Below, one piece after another: positions 7,751 through 15,115 of a stretch of 57,580 bases of DNA. The stretch covers positions 1 through 57,580 of the forward strand of contig JADQBQ010000008.1 in NCBI GenBank assembly GCA_016278505.1, read 5' to 3'. The DNA comes from Clostridiales bacterium. GTDB lineage: Bacteria > Bacillota > Desulfotomaculia > Desulfotomaculales > VENG01. Under the pieces are notes generated by a model. The model made no database searches, had not been told where the DNA came from, and saw only the letters and a program-made list of their open reading frames with translations. The position numbers and the translations under genes were made by a program. Numbering within the stretch: position 1 is the stretch's first letter; each line of letters begins with the position of its first letter.

Positions 7751-8263
7751 GGGGTCAGGCTTGAATTATTCACTTATTCCTTTTTAAATTTAGGATAATT
7801 TCCCGAACATAGTCTGTTCCTTTGCGAATCCCGATTTTTATTTTCGATATCATTGATAACGGTCAGCTCTCGCATTAACAATGTATTTGTTACATTGCGA
7901 TGCCTTTCTCAGCAGCACTGACCGCTCTACAAAAATTATACTGTTCAATGCAATAGCGCACCTGCTGTTTCTCCTTCGGTATACTCTCAATAGGCTTCTT
8001 TAAGTTTGTGGGCCACCAAATAATACAGCTCCAATACATAGATCCCCTCAAGGTACATTAAGCCACTCCTGGTGCAAAAGAGTCCGGATGCCTTTCGCTT
8101 AGCACAGCAGCACTATCACCGCACATATGCCAGATTGTTTTCTAATTCTTGTTTTTTCACTGTCAGCTCTGATTTTACACCTAATGTAAATCTTTCGAGC
8201 AAGACCTCCATGTTTACGCGCTAAATAAAAGGATGAATTAGTGAATTATTCAAGCCTGACCCC
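7751..8263 (-). mobile_element. REP/RAYT-derived element, copy B (longer and degenerate)
   Basis: It is bounded by the same inverted ends as copy A. The left 130 bp match the C-terminal part of the short copies, including the TATCATTGATAA block. The remaining interior of about 350 bp is not shared with copies A, C and D, has many stops, and yields no supported protein. The right end overlaps the last codons of the primase-helicase gene and provides its stop codon. Confidence 0.75.
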
Positions 8264-11173
8264 AATGCTCTTTATTAATTCACTTGCGATATTGAAGCTC
8301 TCAAGTCTCATAATGCTTTCCTCTGCACTTCCATAGCTTAATAAATTTATACTTCCGTACCACACCAATTTTTGATCAATCACTGCAAATTTCTGGTGTA
8401 TATTTGACTTGAATATCACGGCAATTCCTGCATTTTTCAATGAATCCAATGTGCCTTGCAAAGCCTTTGCACCCCGGTCCTTGAAATCTGTGACCGGCCT
8501 GGTTACAACAATAACTTTTATGTTATTCCCTATAGCGACCTCTAAATTTTGCAGCATTTGCAAACTTCGTTTTTTAGTAACAAACGGGCTTACAATCAAG
8601 ATTTCTCTTGCAGCACTCACTATGTCATTAGAATACACCGGCAAGAAAGTGGTTTTGTTAAAAATAATATCAATTGGTTCCGATGGGACACTTTCACTTT
8701 TAGCTTTATACCCAATAGAGGCGTATCCGGAAAGCCGTTTATGATACATCCTATCTAACATTCTTACATGAATATCAACATAATCGTAGATTTGTACTTC
8801 ATCTTTATGGTGGCATAACCTATGTAACCTACCTGCATATTGCTGCAAAGTTCCTTTCCATGATATAGGCATGGCTAGGAATAAAGTATCAAGACGAGGT
8901 TCGTCAAAACCTTCTCCTATATATTTACCTGTCGCCACTATAGTTAATTGTTTATCGCTGGGAGCATCAGTAATAAGCTTCAAAGTTTCTCTCGTTGTTT
9001 TTGCTCCCATTCCTCCCATGAGAGGTATTACATCAGAAATTTTCTTACCCAGCAGTTTCACAAGAAGTTTCACATGCGCGGTTCTTTGAGTTAAAACAAT
9101 GCAGTTCCTTCCATCCTCATGGCACCTGATTACATCATCTATTATTAGCTGGTTGCGCATTTCGTTGACAATTATTTCGGAATAGAGGTCTTGTATAAAC
9201 ATGTCTTTTTCATCTTTGTCCATGGGAACTCTAAATGAGGTAAATCTTGGAATTATATAATGCTCGAAAGGTCTTTTTTCTGCTTGTTTTTTTGCATCAT
9301 CCCTATACCGAATAGGACCGCACTGCATGCTAATAATAGGATGGTGCCCGTCTTTTCTTGTTGGCGTCGCCGTCAATCCATAAACATATTTAGCATTTAC
9401 ATTTTTAAGCACTTGTTCAAATGTAAAAGATGAAACATGGTGGCATTCATCGACAATGACCATACCATAATCCTTAACACATTCCTTTACTTCACCCCTT
9501 CTATTCAGCGACTGCATTACCGCAATGTCAATAATGCCACTTAGATCTTTTTTCCCTGCTCCCAGTTGTCCGATAATGCTTTTGGACTTTTTTCTTCCCC
9601 TCTTTTTGCCCTTATCTTTATCCGGCAAGGCCTCATTGATAGTAAGAAATTCTCCTATCTTTTTTCTCCACTGTGAAGCTAAATTGACTTTATCAACTAT
9701 AATAAGTGTGTTTACCTTTCTTTGGGCGATTAGGTTTATTGCTACGACCGTTTTCCCAAATGCCGTTGTTCCACAAAGTATCCCGTTCTCGTATTTTAAT
9801 AGTTGATCGATAGCAGCAGGTTGTTCATCTCTGAGGTCACCGTTGAATTCGACATCAATAGTCTTGCCTCCATTGGTTTCATCAACGAAATGAAAACCCA
9901 CATCCTGATCTTTGAATACTTTTTTGAGGTCAGCCTCGCATCCTCGGGGCAGGCACAAATATTCTTCAATCTCATCGGAGCAGGATATAACTCTTGGTAA
10001 TTGTTTGACCGGTAACCGCAAGGCCTGAGCTTTATAGAACTCGGGGTTCTTGAAAGCCGCTAAACGTTTTAAATAATTTAGCACCTGGGGAGAGATCCCA
10101 GCTTTCGGAACGAATAGCATATTCGCCCTAACAACTGCGATATTTTGCGGGAAAGCATTCTGGGGTAATCTTATCTTCTTAACTTCCCACGGTTTTGGGC
10201 TTTCCTCATCCGTTCTCAACTCTCCCAGTTCATTTCCCCGGCATAGCTTTGCCGCTAATATTTCAACATCTTTTTCAGACAGTTTTCGGATAACAGAAAG
10301 ATATGCCCATTGATCGCTATACGGCTGTTTATTTGCATCGATAAATTCAGTATTATTATTCCTTCTTGCAGCCTTTTGTAACGGTAAGGCAATCAAGTTT
10401 CCCAAGCCACCCTTTGGCATAGTATCCTGATTAGGGAAAAGCCTATCATAGGAGTTAAATTTAATCTCATGCCTTTTCGCCATACAGCAAGTAAGCAGTG
10501 CACTACCAAATTTTCTCGCCAAAGTAGCTGGTAGAGAATTTTCAAAGAAAAACCACGCATGCGCCCCATTACCAGAACGAGAGCGTTCAACTGATAAAGG
10601 TATTTTAAATTCCGAACACACTACCCGGAGTACAGATATGTCTCTTTCCCATCCCTCACCGTCAAAGTCTATAGCTAGAAAATAACAGGTTTCATCAAGG
10701 CATAGGGGATATATTCCCGCAACAAAATTCTTACGCCCGCGCAAATGATCATCAATAACCTTTTCATCCAAAGCGTCATATGCTTTATTTTTACAATTGA
10801 AACAGGAGAACTTTGGCTTGTTGCATAATCCTGGCTTCCATTCATTCAAACAGCATGGTGAATACCCAGCCGTCCCTTTTTTGTGGTTTTCCCATCTTTT
10901 TGCGTAAACATCGTCGCGTCCTTTAAAAAGTGACATAAATAGTTGGATTTTTTCCTCGGGAGCTGACATATTGTTAATGGTTGCATAAAAAACTGGACGG
11001 ATTGCCTCTGGCGCATTTATTTCAGGTTTAAATCCGTCAATGGAAATCTCTTGAGGATTAATCGTAGGTACTTTACTGCAAAGTTGATCTTGCAACCTTT
11101 CTACTTCCTTTTTCAAATTTTGGTTTTCCACCAACAGTGCCTGATACTTTTCAAACAACTCATCGTAATTCAT
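8246..11173 (-). CDS. TOTE-type AEP primase / superfamily 2 helicase / phospholipase D fusion protein
   Basis: A cytoplasmic conflict protein of about 975 residues. A coiled coil (residues 1-35) precedes a zinc-type Cys cluster (CFNCKNKAY). Next is an archaeo-eukaryotic primase domain with YFLAIDFDGEGW (Asp-x-Asp metal site), RSGNGAHAWFFF (His motif) and the block YDRLFPNQD. The helicase follows: GTTAFGKTVV (Walker A), VIVDECHH, YGLTATPTR and QYAGRLHR. The C-terminus has one phospholipase D/HKD motif, HQKFAVID then WYGSINLL. This architecture matches proteins carrying the TOTE conflict system primase domain. The annotated long frame starts inside repeat copy C. ATG 11173, with AGAGGG seven bases upstream, is the better start. 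The last residues (GVRLE) and TAA come from repeat copy B, so the native C-terminus is slightly altered. Target and mechanism are unknown. Confidence 0.88.
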   Translation of the reverse strand: MNYDELFEKYQALLVENQNLKKEVERLQDQLCSKVPTINPQEISIDGFKPEINAPEAIRPVFYATINNMSAPEEKIQLFMSLFKGRDDVYAKRWENHKKGTAGYSPCCLNEWKPGLCNKPKFSCFNCKNKAYDALDEKVIDDHLRGRKNFVAGIYPLCLDETCYFLAIDFDGEGWERDISVLRVVCSEFKIPLSVERSRSGNGAHAWFFFENSLPATLARKFGSALLTCCMAKRHEIKFNSYDRLFPNQDTMPKGGLGNLIALPLQKAARRNNNTEFIDANKQPYSDQWAYLSVIRKLSEKDVEILAAKLCRGNELGELRTDEESPKPWEVKKIRLPQNAFPQNIAVVRANMLFVPKAGISPQVLNYLKRLAAFKNPEFYKAQALRLPVKQLPRVISCSDEIEEYLCLPRGCEADLKKVFKDQDVGFHFVDETNGGKTIDVEFNGDLRDEQPAAIDQLLKYENGILCGTTAFGKTVVAINLIAQRKVNTLIIVDKVNLASQWRKKIGEFLTINEALPDKDKGKKRGRKKSKSIIGQLGAGKKDLSGIIDIAVMQSLNRRGEVKECVKDYGMVIVDECHHVSSFTFEQVLKNVNAKYVYGLTATPTRKDGHHPIISMQCGPIRYRDDAKKQAEKRPFEHYIIPRFTSFRVPMDKDEKDMFIQDLYSEIIVNEMRNQLIIDDVIRCHEDGRNCIVLTQRTAHVKLLVKLLGKKISDVIPLMGGMGAKTTRETLKLITDAPSDKQLTIVATGKYIGEGFDEPRLDTLFLAMPISWKGTLQQYAGRLHRLCHHKDEVQIYDYVDIHVRMLDRMYHKRLSGYASIGYKAKSESVPSEPIDIIFNKTTFLPVYSNDIVSAAREILIVSPFVTKKRSLQMLQNLEVAIGNNIKVIVVTRPVTDFKDRGAKALQGTLDSLKNAGIAVIFKSNIHQKFAVIDQKLVWYGSINLLSYGSAEESIMRLESFNIASELIKSIGVRLE

Positions 11174-11186
11174 TGCAACACCCTCT

Positions 11187-11482
11187 GGGGTCAGGCTTGA
11201 ATAATTCACTTATCCCCTTCTTCAAAACATCCGGATAATTTCCTGAACGTACCCTGTTCCCTTACTAACACCCGATTTCATTTTTGATATCATTGATAAT
11301 GATATATTCAGCTCTTTGGCTGGCCAACATTTTTGAAACTCTGTGTTAAATACTTTTTCTCCGTTATTGTCCCGGACCGTTACGCGATATAAGGCACCGG
11401 GATAATGAACCCGTAATTTCCTTGCCATTTTTCATCCTGGTTAATTGAACCATAAATTGGTGAATTATTCAAGCCTGACCCC
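11187..11482 (-). mobile_element. REP/RAYT-derived non-autonomous element, copy C
   Basis: The element is 296 bp with the full inverted ends. It is the best preserved copy, since its transposase remnant is one open frame (11222-11428). It lies directly before the ribosome site of the primase-helicase gene, so that gene's promoter must be inside or beyond the element. It also abuts the IS1634 end remnant at 11483. Confidence 0.88.
11222..11428 (-). pseudogene. REP-associated tyrosine transposase, internally deleted 68-residue remnant
   Basis: The frame starts MARKLRVHYPGALYRVTVRD, the conserved start of RAYT (Y1_Tnp) proteins, and ends ELNISLSMISKMKSG then YVQEIIRMF, which looks like their C-terminal DNA-binding end. 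Intact relatives have about 200-330 residues with an HUH motif and catalytic tyrosine in the missing middle, so the product cannot catalyse transposition. It could at most bind DNA. The same junction occurs in copies A and D, where the frame is also broken. Confidence 0.75.
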
Positions 11483-11488
11483 GTGCTG

Positions 11489-11594
11489 AAAAACTTTTGG
11501 CGGTTTTTGATCGCTCAAACCCACAAAGCCTTGATTTTATTGTATTCTTGTTTTTGGAATAGGTCCTAAAATGGCGCTGGCTGTCAAACTTGAG
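11489..11594 (-). repeat. IS1634 right-end remnant
   Basis: About 105 bp match the transposase-proximal end of the complete element (6289-6389), including TTGATTTTATTG and TGTCAAACTTGAG at the tip. No transposase follows because repeat copy C ends at 11482, so most of a second IS copy has been lost. Confidence 0.8.
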
Positions 11595-11616
11595 TTAGAG
11601 CGATAAAAAAGGGCAT

Positions 11617-11643
11617 AAAAAAAGCACTCAGTATAAGAGTGCT
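11617..11643 (-). terminator. Rho-independent terminator of the HipA/HIRAN operon
   Basis: On the minus strand AGCACTC and GAGTGCT pair around a 7-base loop, followed by seven T residues. It lies just after the HIRAN gene stop at 11662. Confidence 0.87.
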
Positions 11644-11661
11644 CTTGAATGCTAATTTAAA

Positions 11662-12384
11662 TTAACTTATTTTCTGGATATTCCCGGTATCAGTGTAAAC
11701 TTTCAATTCTACTTTTACACAATCATGACATTCATTTTCTTTATTTACTTCCAATACAGTACACTTATACCGAGCTCCTTCTTTGAGGATATTTGTCATA
11801 CTTTCACTGTAGTATCTTGGTAAGTATCCCACATGGTTTCCCTTTGAATCAATCATTCTAATTGCATTCTTATCGTATGGGTTTTTAGGGTCCAGCTCAA
11901 GTTCCAGTTTATCTCTAACCTCTAAGTGAAGGGCTTCATTGCAATCTTCACCTTCACAGCCAAGATAATATCTAACACCTGCAATATAAAAAATTCTTTT
12001 GATTTTACCGTTATGCCATTTTAATATCGGATCGATAAATTCCAGGCCATCAATTGGTAATCTTGCACCACTTCTTTTTAGCAGTGTATACTCATCATAA
12101 TTTTGAAGGCCGTATTTTGAAAGGATCTTTTCAATACCTCTTCTTTTCTTATCAGGCAACCTACTGGAAAAGGTGGGGAATAAGGTGTCACTTTTATAAA
12201 CTTTATTGATATCATCAAAAGGTATCAGTAATTCAAACCCTTTTTTAGTAGCTTCTTCTACCTCGTGCCCGTAAGAAAATTCATATTGGCTGTTTTTTGA
12301 TAACTGCCCAACAATATAATTTTGTCTAGTGTTAGGCTCTTTCCAAACCAAATAGATGTAATCTTTTCCATCCATTTTTGACAC
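11662..12384 (-). CDS. HipA-N-like / HIRAN domain protein
   Basis: A 240-residue protein starting with GTG 12384, preceded by AAGGAGG at ideal distance. The first 110 residues (IYLVWKEPNTRQNYIVGQLS, then LFPTFSSRLPDKKRRGIEKI and SGARLPIDGLEFIDP) resemble the N-terminal subdomain of HipA, which in HipBST systems is a separate protein, HipS. The C-terminal 110 residues are a HIRAN domain: YIAGVRYYL, LDPKNPYDKNAIRMID and GNHVGYLPRYYSESM. HIRAN domains bind DNA ends or 3' overhangs in HLTF/Rad5 and also occur alone in bacteria. The gene starts 15 bp after the HipA-like kinase gene and ends at a terminator, so both form one operon. No HipB-type helix-turn-helix gene is present. It may neutralise or target the kinase; this is inference. 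Confidence 0.78.
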   Translation of the reverse strand: MSKMDGKDYIYLVWKEPNTRQNYIVGQLSKNSQYEFSYGHEVEEATKKGFELLIPFDDINKVYKSDTLFPTFSSRLPDKKRRGIEKILSKYGLQNYDEYTLLKRSGARLPIDGLEFIDPILKWHNGKIKRIFYIAGVRYYLGCEGEDCNEALHLEVRDKLELELDPKNPYDKNAIRMIDSKGNHVGYLPRYYSESMTNILKEGARYKCTVLEVNKENECHDCVKVELKVYTDTGNIQKIS

Positions 12385-12399
12385 GTCTTTTTCCTCCTT

Positions 12400-13269
12400 T
12401 CACATATTAAATTGCCTCGCCATTAATCTAACCTTCTCAAGCAAAAACCTTTTAATCAAAATCATTCTTTTTTCGCTCATAATGGTACCATATTCACCTA
12501 GTATACTATCTATATTATGCACGTTAATATTATCTTTTATTGTTTTAGCAATTCCAATCACATCATTATAATGGTTGACTCGCAAAAATTGAAGCACTTC
12601 TATATGTTTAGGTTCCTTTTTTAATTTTTTATTTACTCTTATCCTGGATCTTGACTTTGTATCAACCAGTGATTGAAACCGAAGTCTATCTTTTCCTAGG
12701 TAGCTATCTAGTTGTGATTCTAGTATATAACAACAAAGTGACGACCCATTGTCATATAATGGGCAAAGCTTAAGATTTTTATCCTTTTGCAAAACTGCCC
12801 AGTTGCTTTGATGCCTATCAGTATTACCTATAAGAAAATCGAATATGGGAATGGCAAAAAAATCCTTTTGGAGTCGATATTCTTCAAGAGACCGTAATAT
12901 CATTTCCAATGAATAGTATTCATCTCTTTCACTATCGTACAGGATTTGCTCATTGTAATGAGAATAATACTTGTTAATTAGTTGGATTCCCTCTATTAAA
13001 TTTTCGTCTTGCCTATTTATTCTATAGCTTAGGGAACCCAATCTTGAATTATATTCCCCTAGTTCCACTCTCATGCATTTAACATCGATTAATTTAGCGA
13101 TATCCGCTGCAATTTTTTCTGATAAGTGCTCTGTTGTGTACTCCGTTTTGGGGAATTTAAATAACCCAATATCTCCATTAACAGGATTGACCAGCCAAAT
13201 TTTTTCGCTGCGGCCACTCCCTTCGGAAGCTCCTTCATACTCTTTCCAGGAACTAAAATCTTTAATCAT
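12400..13269 (-). CDS. HipA-like Ser/Thr kinase (HipT-type core)
   Basis: A 289-residue protein containing the kinase core of HipA toxins without the usual N-terminal subdomain. FDFLIGNTDRHQSNWAVL (Asp151) is the catalytic loop. LCPLYDNGSSLCC (Asp173) is the metal-binding motif. LFKFPK around residue 38 may supply the ATP-binding lysine, and SEGSGRSEK may be the flexible Gly/Ser loop. E. coli HipA phosphorylates glutamyl-tRNA synthetase and HipT phosphorylates tryptophanyl-tRNA synthetase; the substrate here is unknown. The ribosome site before ATG 13269 is weak (GGTGGG, somewhat far). It is the first gene of a two-gene operon with a strong promoter at 13324-13352. Confidence 0.82.
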   Translation of the reverse strand: MIKDFSSWKEYEGASEGSGRSEKIWLVNPVNGDIGLFKFPKTEYTTEHLSEKIAADIAKLIDVKCMRVELGEYNSRLGSLSYRINRQDENLIEGIQLINKYYSHYNEQILYDSERDEYYSLEMILRSLEEYRLQKDFFAIPIFDFLIGNTDRHQSNWAVLQKDKNLKLCPLYDNGSSLCCYILESQLDSYLGKDRLRFQSLVDTKSRSRIRVNKKLKKEPKHIEVLQFLRVNHYNDVIGIAKTIKDNINVHNIDSILGEYGTIMSEKRMILIKRFLLEKVRLMARQFNM

Positions 13270-13292
13270 AATTTCAACCCATTCCCACCAAT

Positions 13293-13362
13293 ACTAGTAT
13301 GCCCAATAAATAGCTAATAGATTATTATATTAGCCCTGGGGTTTTTTGTAAACTAGTATACC
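13293..13362. promoter_or_regulatory. Direct 11-bp repeats flanking the HipA/HIRAN promoter
   Basis: ACTAGTATGCC (13293-13303) and ACTAGTATACC (13352-13362) have the same orientation and bracket the promoter, one at the leader and one touching the -35 box. Each contains the palindrome ACTAGT. Paired sites around a toxin-type promoter suggest autoregulation, but no dedicated repressor gene is seen. Confidence 0.5.
13324..13352 (-). promoter_or_regulatory. Sigma-A promoter of the HipA/HIRAN operon
   Basis: On the minus strand TTTACA (13347-13352) and TATAAT (13324-13329) are separated by exactly 17 bp. The predicted start lies about 45 bp before the kinase ATG at 13269. Confidence 0.85.
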
Positions 13363-13386
13363 ATAGATATTTTGAAAATTACAGCA

Positions 13387-13615
13387 TTATAAGCCCCGCT
13401 CATCATACACAGACTTCCCACTGTTCCCACCCTCATTCCTGATAGCCCGGTCCAAGGCCATAATCGGGCCACAGCACCATCAATGCGCTCGGTACTTTTT
13501 TCTTTATTTGGCTTAATGTTCCTGCCAGGTCTGTCTTAACATAAATGTTATCCATCATCCATCTTAGAACCGGGTTCCCTCCATGAACTATCTTTTTCTC
13601 AAGTGTAAGCTCTAT
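13387..13615 (-). pseudogene. Phage terminase large subunit, C-terminal fragment
   Basis: Three frames in succession give EKKIVHGGNPVLRWMMDNIY, then NIKPNKEKSTERIDGAVA, then MALDRAIRNEGGNSGKSVYD and RGL with TAA at 13387-13389. This is the C-terminal nuclease end of HK97/P27-type terminases (HGGNPVLRW, IDG-VALIMALDRA). Two frameshifts show that it is dead. The upstream part is missing and repeat copy D begins 68 bp away. It is not colinear with the N-terminal piece at 1-318. Confidence 0.8.
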
Positions 13616-13682
13616 TTAGCCCAAAGGGAACCAAAGAAAAGCCTCTGGACCATCTACACAGCACCCCACCTGGGAGGCAAGT

Positions 13683-13972
13683 GGGGTCAGGCTTGAATTA
13701 TTTAATTATTCCCTTCTTCAAAACATCCGGATAATTTCCTGAGCATAGCATGTTCCCTTACTAACATCCGATTTTATTTTTGATATCATTGATAATGATA
13801 AATTCAGCACTTTGGCCAACATTTTTGAAACTTTGTATTAAATACTTTTTCTCCGTTATCGTCCCGGACCGTTACGCGGTATAAGGCACCGGGATAATGA
13901 ACCCGTAATTTCCTTGCCATTTTCATCCTGGTTAATTGAACCATAAATTAGTGAATTATTCAAGCCTGCCCC
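13683..13972 (-). mobile_element. REP/RAYT-derived non-autonomous element, copy D
   Basis: The 290-bp element has the same inverted ends; the right tip reads GCCTGCCCC, missing one A. The interior matches copies A and C closely, but small deletions break the transposase remnant (the ATG is followed by a shift near 13920). Confidence 0.85.
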
Positions 13973-14044
13973 GTTACCCCCGCACACTCATAATGTCCTC
14001 TTACTCATCTCGCCTTTCTTATACGGGGTTAATAAGAGCATGGA

Positions 14045-14070
14045 TTAGTGGATTATTCAAGCCTGACCCC
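14045..14070. repeat. Solitary REP end (copy E)
   Basis: Only the right end of the element is present (GATTATTCAAGCCTGACCCC). It lies 42 bp past the stop of the HEPN-like gene and 73 bp after copy D, with no left end. It may be a standalone REP or the relic of a deletion. Confidence 0.75.
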
Positions 14071-14111
14071 AATACCTTTAAATACTCTTTACATAGAAAA
14101 AACAATTTATT

Positions 14112-14831
14112 CTATTCTTTTGTGTACATTCTTTCGGGTAGCTCACTCCAAAATTGAATTATTGCTTCGCAATATTTTTCAAATTCATTGTCGTCTACGT
14201 TCAAAACCATCTCATTTAAGGTTGTCTTATATAAATCCAATAGGTCATAATCTCCAAAGTCAGATTTAAAGAAATCAGCTCTTAGATGTTTCAATTGGGT
14301 CGCTGACCATCCATCCCCATGCTTGATAACATTCGCCAACAATCTAAGCTCACTTATTTTTCCCCAACACAAAAGTTTTTCTAAGTCTTGATCAAACGTT
14401 AAGAATTCATCCTTAATATCCTCAATTCCTCTTGTGCAAAATTTTTTAAAAGGAACTTTATTCCCTTTTTTGTCAATAAATTCATGAGTCCTAGTCACTT
14501 CTTCATAAATAAACTTTCTAACTTGTTGCTCCCAAAATTGATATAGGGTTGATATCCACATTAACTTAGTATTGTATTTGATTAATACCATACCTTCATA
14601 GTGTTCCAACCCGGCTTCCCACGCAGTCTCAGCAAAATCAGCTGGGTCATTATAATCTGGATGAAAGTTTTTTCCCATTTCATGATAACGCTCTTCAGCA
14701 ATTGCCTCAGCTTCTTTATCAATATTATTAAACATCGGATTTATTTTATTAGAATATGTATCTTTAAACAATTCTATTGGTCTCTGAAATCTCTCACGGA
14801 GTGAATCATATAAATATAGCTGAGCTCTCAT
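14112..14831 (-). CDS. Hypothetical HEPN-like protein in defence island
   Basis: A protein of 239 residues, mostly helical. ATG 14831 is chosen because AAAGGAG stands five bases upstream; the longer frame from ATG 14858 has no good ribosome site and its extra codons contain this one. The motif ISELRLLANVIKHGDGWS resembles the Arg-x-x-x-Asn-x-x-Lys-His pattern of HEPN/abortive-infection proteins, and WISTLYQFWEQQVRKFIYEE fits the first helix of that fold. Such domains are often RNases triggered by phage. No nucleotidyltransferase partner is present. Placement between the HipA/HIRAN operon and the type I restriction operon fits a defence role, but the family is not certain. Confidence 0.6.
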   Translation of the reverse strand: MRAQLYLYDSLRERFQRPIELFKDTYSNKINPMFNNIDKEAEAIAEERYHEMGKNFHPDYNDPADFAETAWEAGLEHYEGMVLIKYNTKLMWISTLYQFWEQQVRKFIYEEVTRTHEFIDKKGNKVPFKKFCTRGIEDIKDEFLTFDQDLEKLLCWGKISELRLLANVIKHGDGWSATQLKHLRADFFKSDFGDYDLLDLYKTTLNEMVLNVDDNEFEKYCEAIIQFWSELPERMYTKE

Positions 14832-14869
14832 ACGATCTCCTTTCTTATATTTTGCCATTTAATTTCACA

Positions 14870-15098
14870 TTACTCCTGCTTTGTCGCAGCTAATTCTTTT
14901 AATGCCTCTGTTTCCTAAGTTCGTCCTTCATAAACGTTAGACCCTTCCCCATTATAGAATAATCCGGCGACCATTCCCTGACATCATATTTAGATTCTCT
15001 TGGTTCCAGCTAATAAGATTTAATTCCTTTGCCCAGCCCTACTTAGATTCTGAGAGAATCCCAATATTTTCTTTTATCTCGAATTTTACCCCCGCCAT
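14870..15098 (-). pseudogene. YdbC / PC4-family protein, degenerate
   Basis: From ATG 15098 (GGAGGA upstream) the minus strand gives MAGVKFEIKENIGILSESK, then an in-frame TAG, then GWAKELNLISWN. A shift leads to SKYDVREWSPDYSIMGKGL, and a second shift to EALKELAATKQE with TAA at 14870-14872. This follows the whole of YdbC, the small bacterial homologue of the transcription coactivator PC4, which binds single-stranded DNA. One nonsense codon and two frameshifts make it a pseudogene. The gap 14832-15115 holds nothing else. It is too broken to appear as one open frame. Confidence 0.85.
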
Positions 15099-15115
15099 AA
15101 CCATTCCTCCATTCT

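Noticed and set aside
7751-8263. A full-length RAYT gene in copy B
   Set aside because: The longer interior has many stops in all minus-strand frames, and no HUH or catalytic Tyr motif could be recognised.
329-14070. The GGGGTCAGGC repeats as a CRISPR array
   Set aside because: The repeats are dispersed over kilobases with long unrelated or transposase-derived interiors and inverted ends. There are no regular spacers or cas genes.
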